A DNA stretch of 5,448 nt from DATHWB01 sp040902855 (lineage in GTDB: Bacteria > Actinomycetota > Acidimicrobiia > Spongiisociales > ZC4RG35), in NCBI GenBank assembly GCA_040902855.1, contig JBBDWN010000057.1:1-5448 (forward strand), given 5' to 3'. The position numbers and the translations under genes were made by a program. Position 1 is the stretch's first letter. Each line of letters begins with the position of its first letter. The notes beneath the pieces are model-generated. The model searched no databases, was not told where the DNA came from, and was given only the letters and a program-made list of their open reading frames with translations. Below, piece after piece: positions 5,304-5,448 of this stretch.

Positions 5304-5448
5304 ATGGCTTTCACACTCCGCACTGATGACGAGCTCGAAAGGGCTCTCGACGAGCTCGTCAAGGATGAAGGTCTGTCAAGGCAGGAGATCATCCGGCGAG
5401 CTGTCCTCGACCGATACGAGCGCGCTGGTCATGCCAAGAAGGTTGCTG
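5304..5448 (+). CDS. Ribbon-helix-helix (CopG-type) antitoxin-like protein, 3' end outside window
   Basis: The first 48 codons are present and the frame stays open to the window end. Seen: a short beta-strand (AFTLRT, residues 2-7), helix A (DDELERALDELVKDEG, 8-23), a turn at L24-S25 and helix B (RQEIIRRAVLDRYERAG, 26-42). This is the full ribbon-helix-helix fold: the strands of two chains pair and enter the DNA major groove. Family knowledge: short actinobacterial proteins of this kind, with the S-R-x-E-x-I-R-R-A core, are usually antitoxins of type II modules, often paired with Doc/Fic or PIN-domain toxins encoded just downstream; that gene would lie outside the window. No SD precedes the ATG, while an extended -10 ends eight bases before it, so a leaderless mRNA is likely. 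A stand-alone CopG-type regulator is the alternative. Confidence 0.8.
   Translation, partial: MAFTLRTDDELERALDELVKDEGLSRQEIIRRAVLDRYERAGHAKKVA

Noticed and set aside
1..5448. CRISPR arrays, tRNA or rRNA genes, insertion sequence ends
   Set aside because: No regularly spaced repeats, no tRNA-like cloverleaf, no transposase and no terminal inverted repeats were found on reading both strands.

Overview
The window is high-GC DNA with GC-rich codon use, Shine-Dalgarno (SD) led genes and a large STAND/LuxR-type regulator. This fits an actinomycete (Actinomycetota); genus cannot be judged. It comes from a draft assembly: a run of exactly 100 Ns (1186-1285) interrupts one gene, and both window ends cut genes.

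Left part (1-1584). The 3' end of a GNAT acetyltransferase gene on the plus strand converges on a minus-strand gene pair: an alpha/beta-fold hydrolase (853-1584, broken by the N gap) followed 5 bases later by an SRPBCC (START/polyketide-cyclase-like) protein (395-847). The tight spacing and the SD sequence overlapping the hydrolase stop codon mark the pair as an operon.

Middle (1686-4478). One large minus-strand gene encodes a 930-residue regulator of the LAL type: N-terminal STAND (NB-ARC-like) ATPase, long helical TPR-like middle and C-terminal LuxR helix-turn-helix. It lies 101 bases upstream of the hydrolase in the same direction. It may therefore control the hydrolase/SRPBCC pair or be transcribed with it. 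Two short dyads lie in that gap. The ligand and the substrate are unknown.

Right part (4479-5448). A 180-base intergenic stretch with an 8-bp hairpin and a 22-bp-spaced direct repeat precedes a minus-strand gene for a small four-helix membrane protein of lower GC (4659-5117). Next comes a 186-base divergent intergenic region holding a coding-like 3' gene tail, then a plus-strand ribbon-helix-helix antitoxin-like gene that runs off the window. That gene shows an extended -10 promoter, 11-bp-spaced repeats and an apparently leaderless start.

The genes are of known families and I see no clearly new system. The points most worth checking are the regulator/hydrolase/SRPBCC cluster, the self-regulated leaderless antitoxin promoter, the compositional break around the membrane gene, and the assembly gap at the hydrolase nucleophile elbow.
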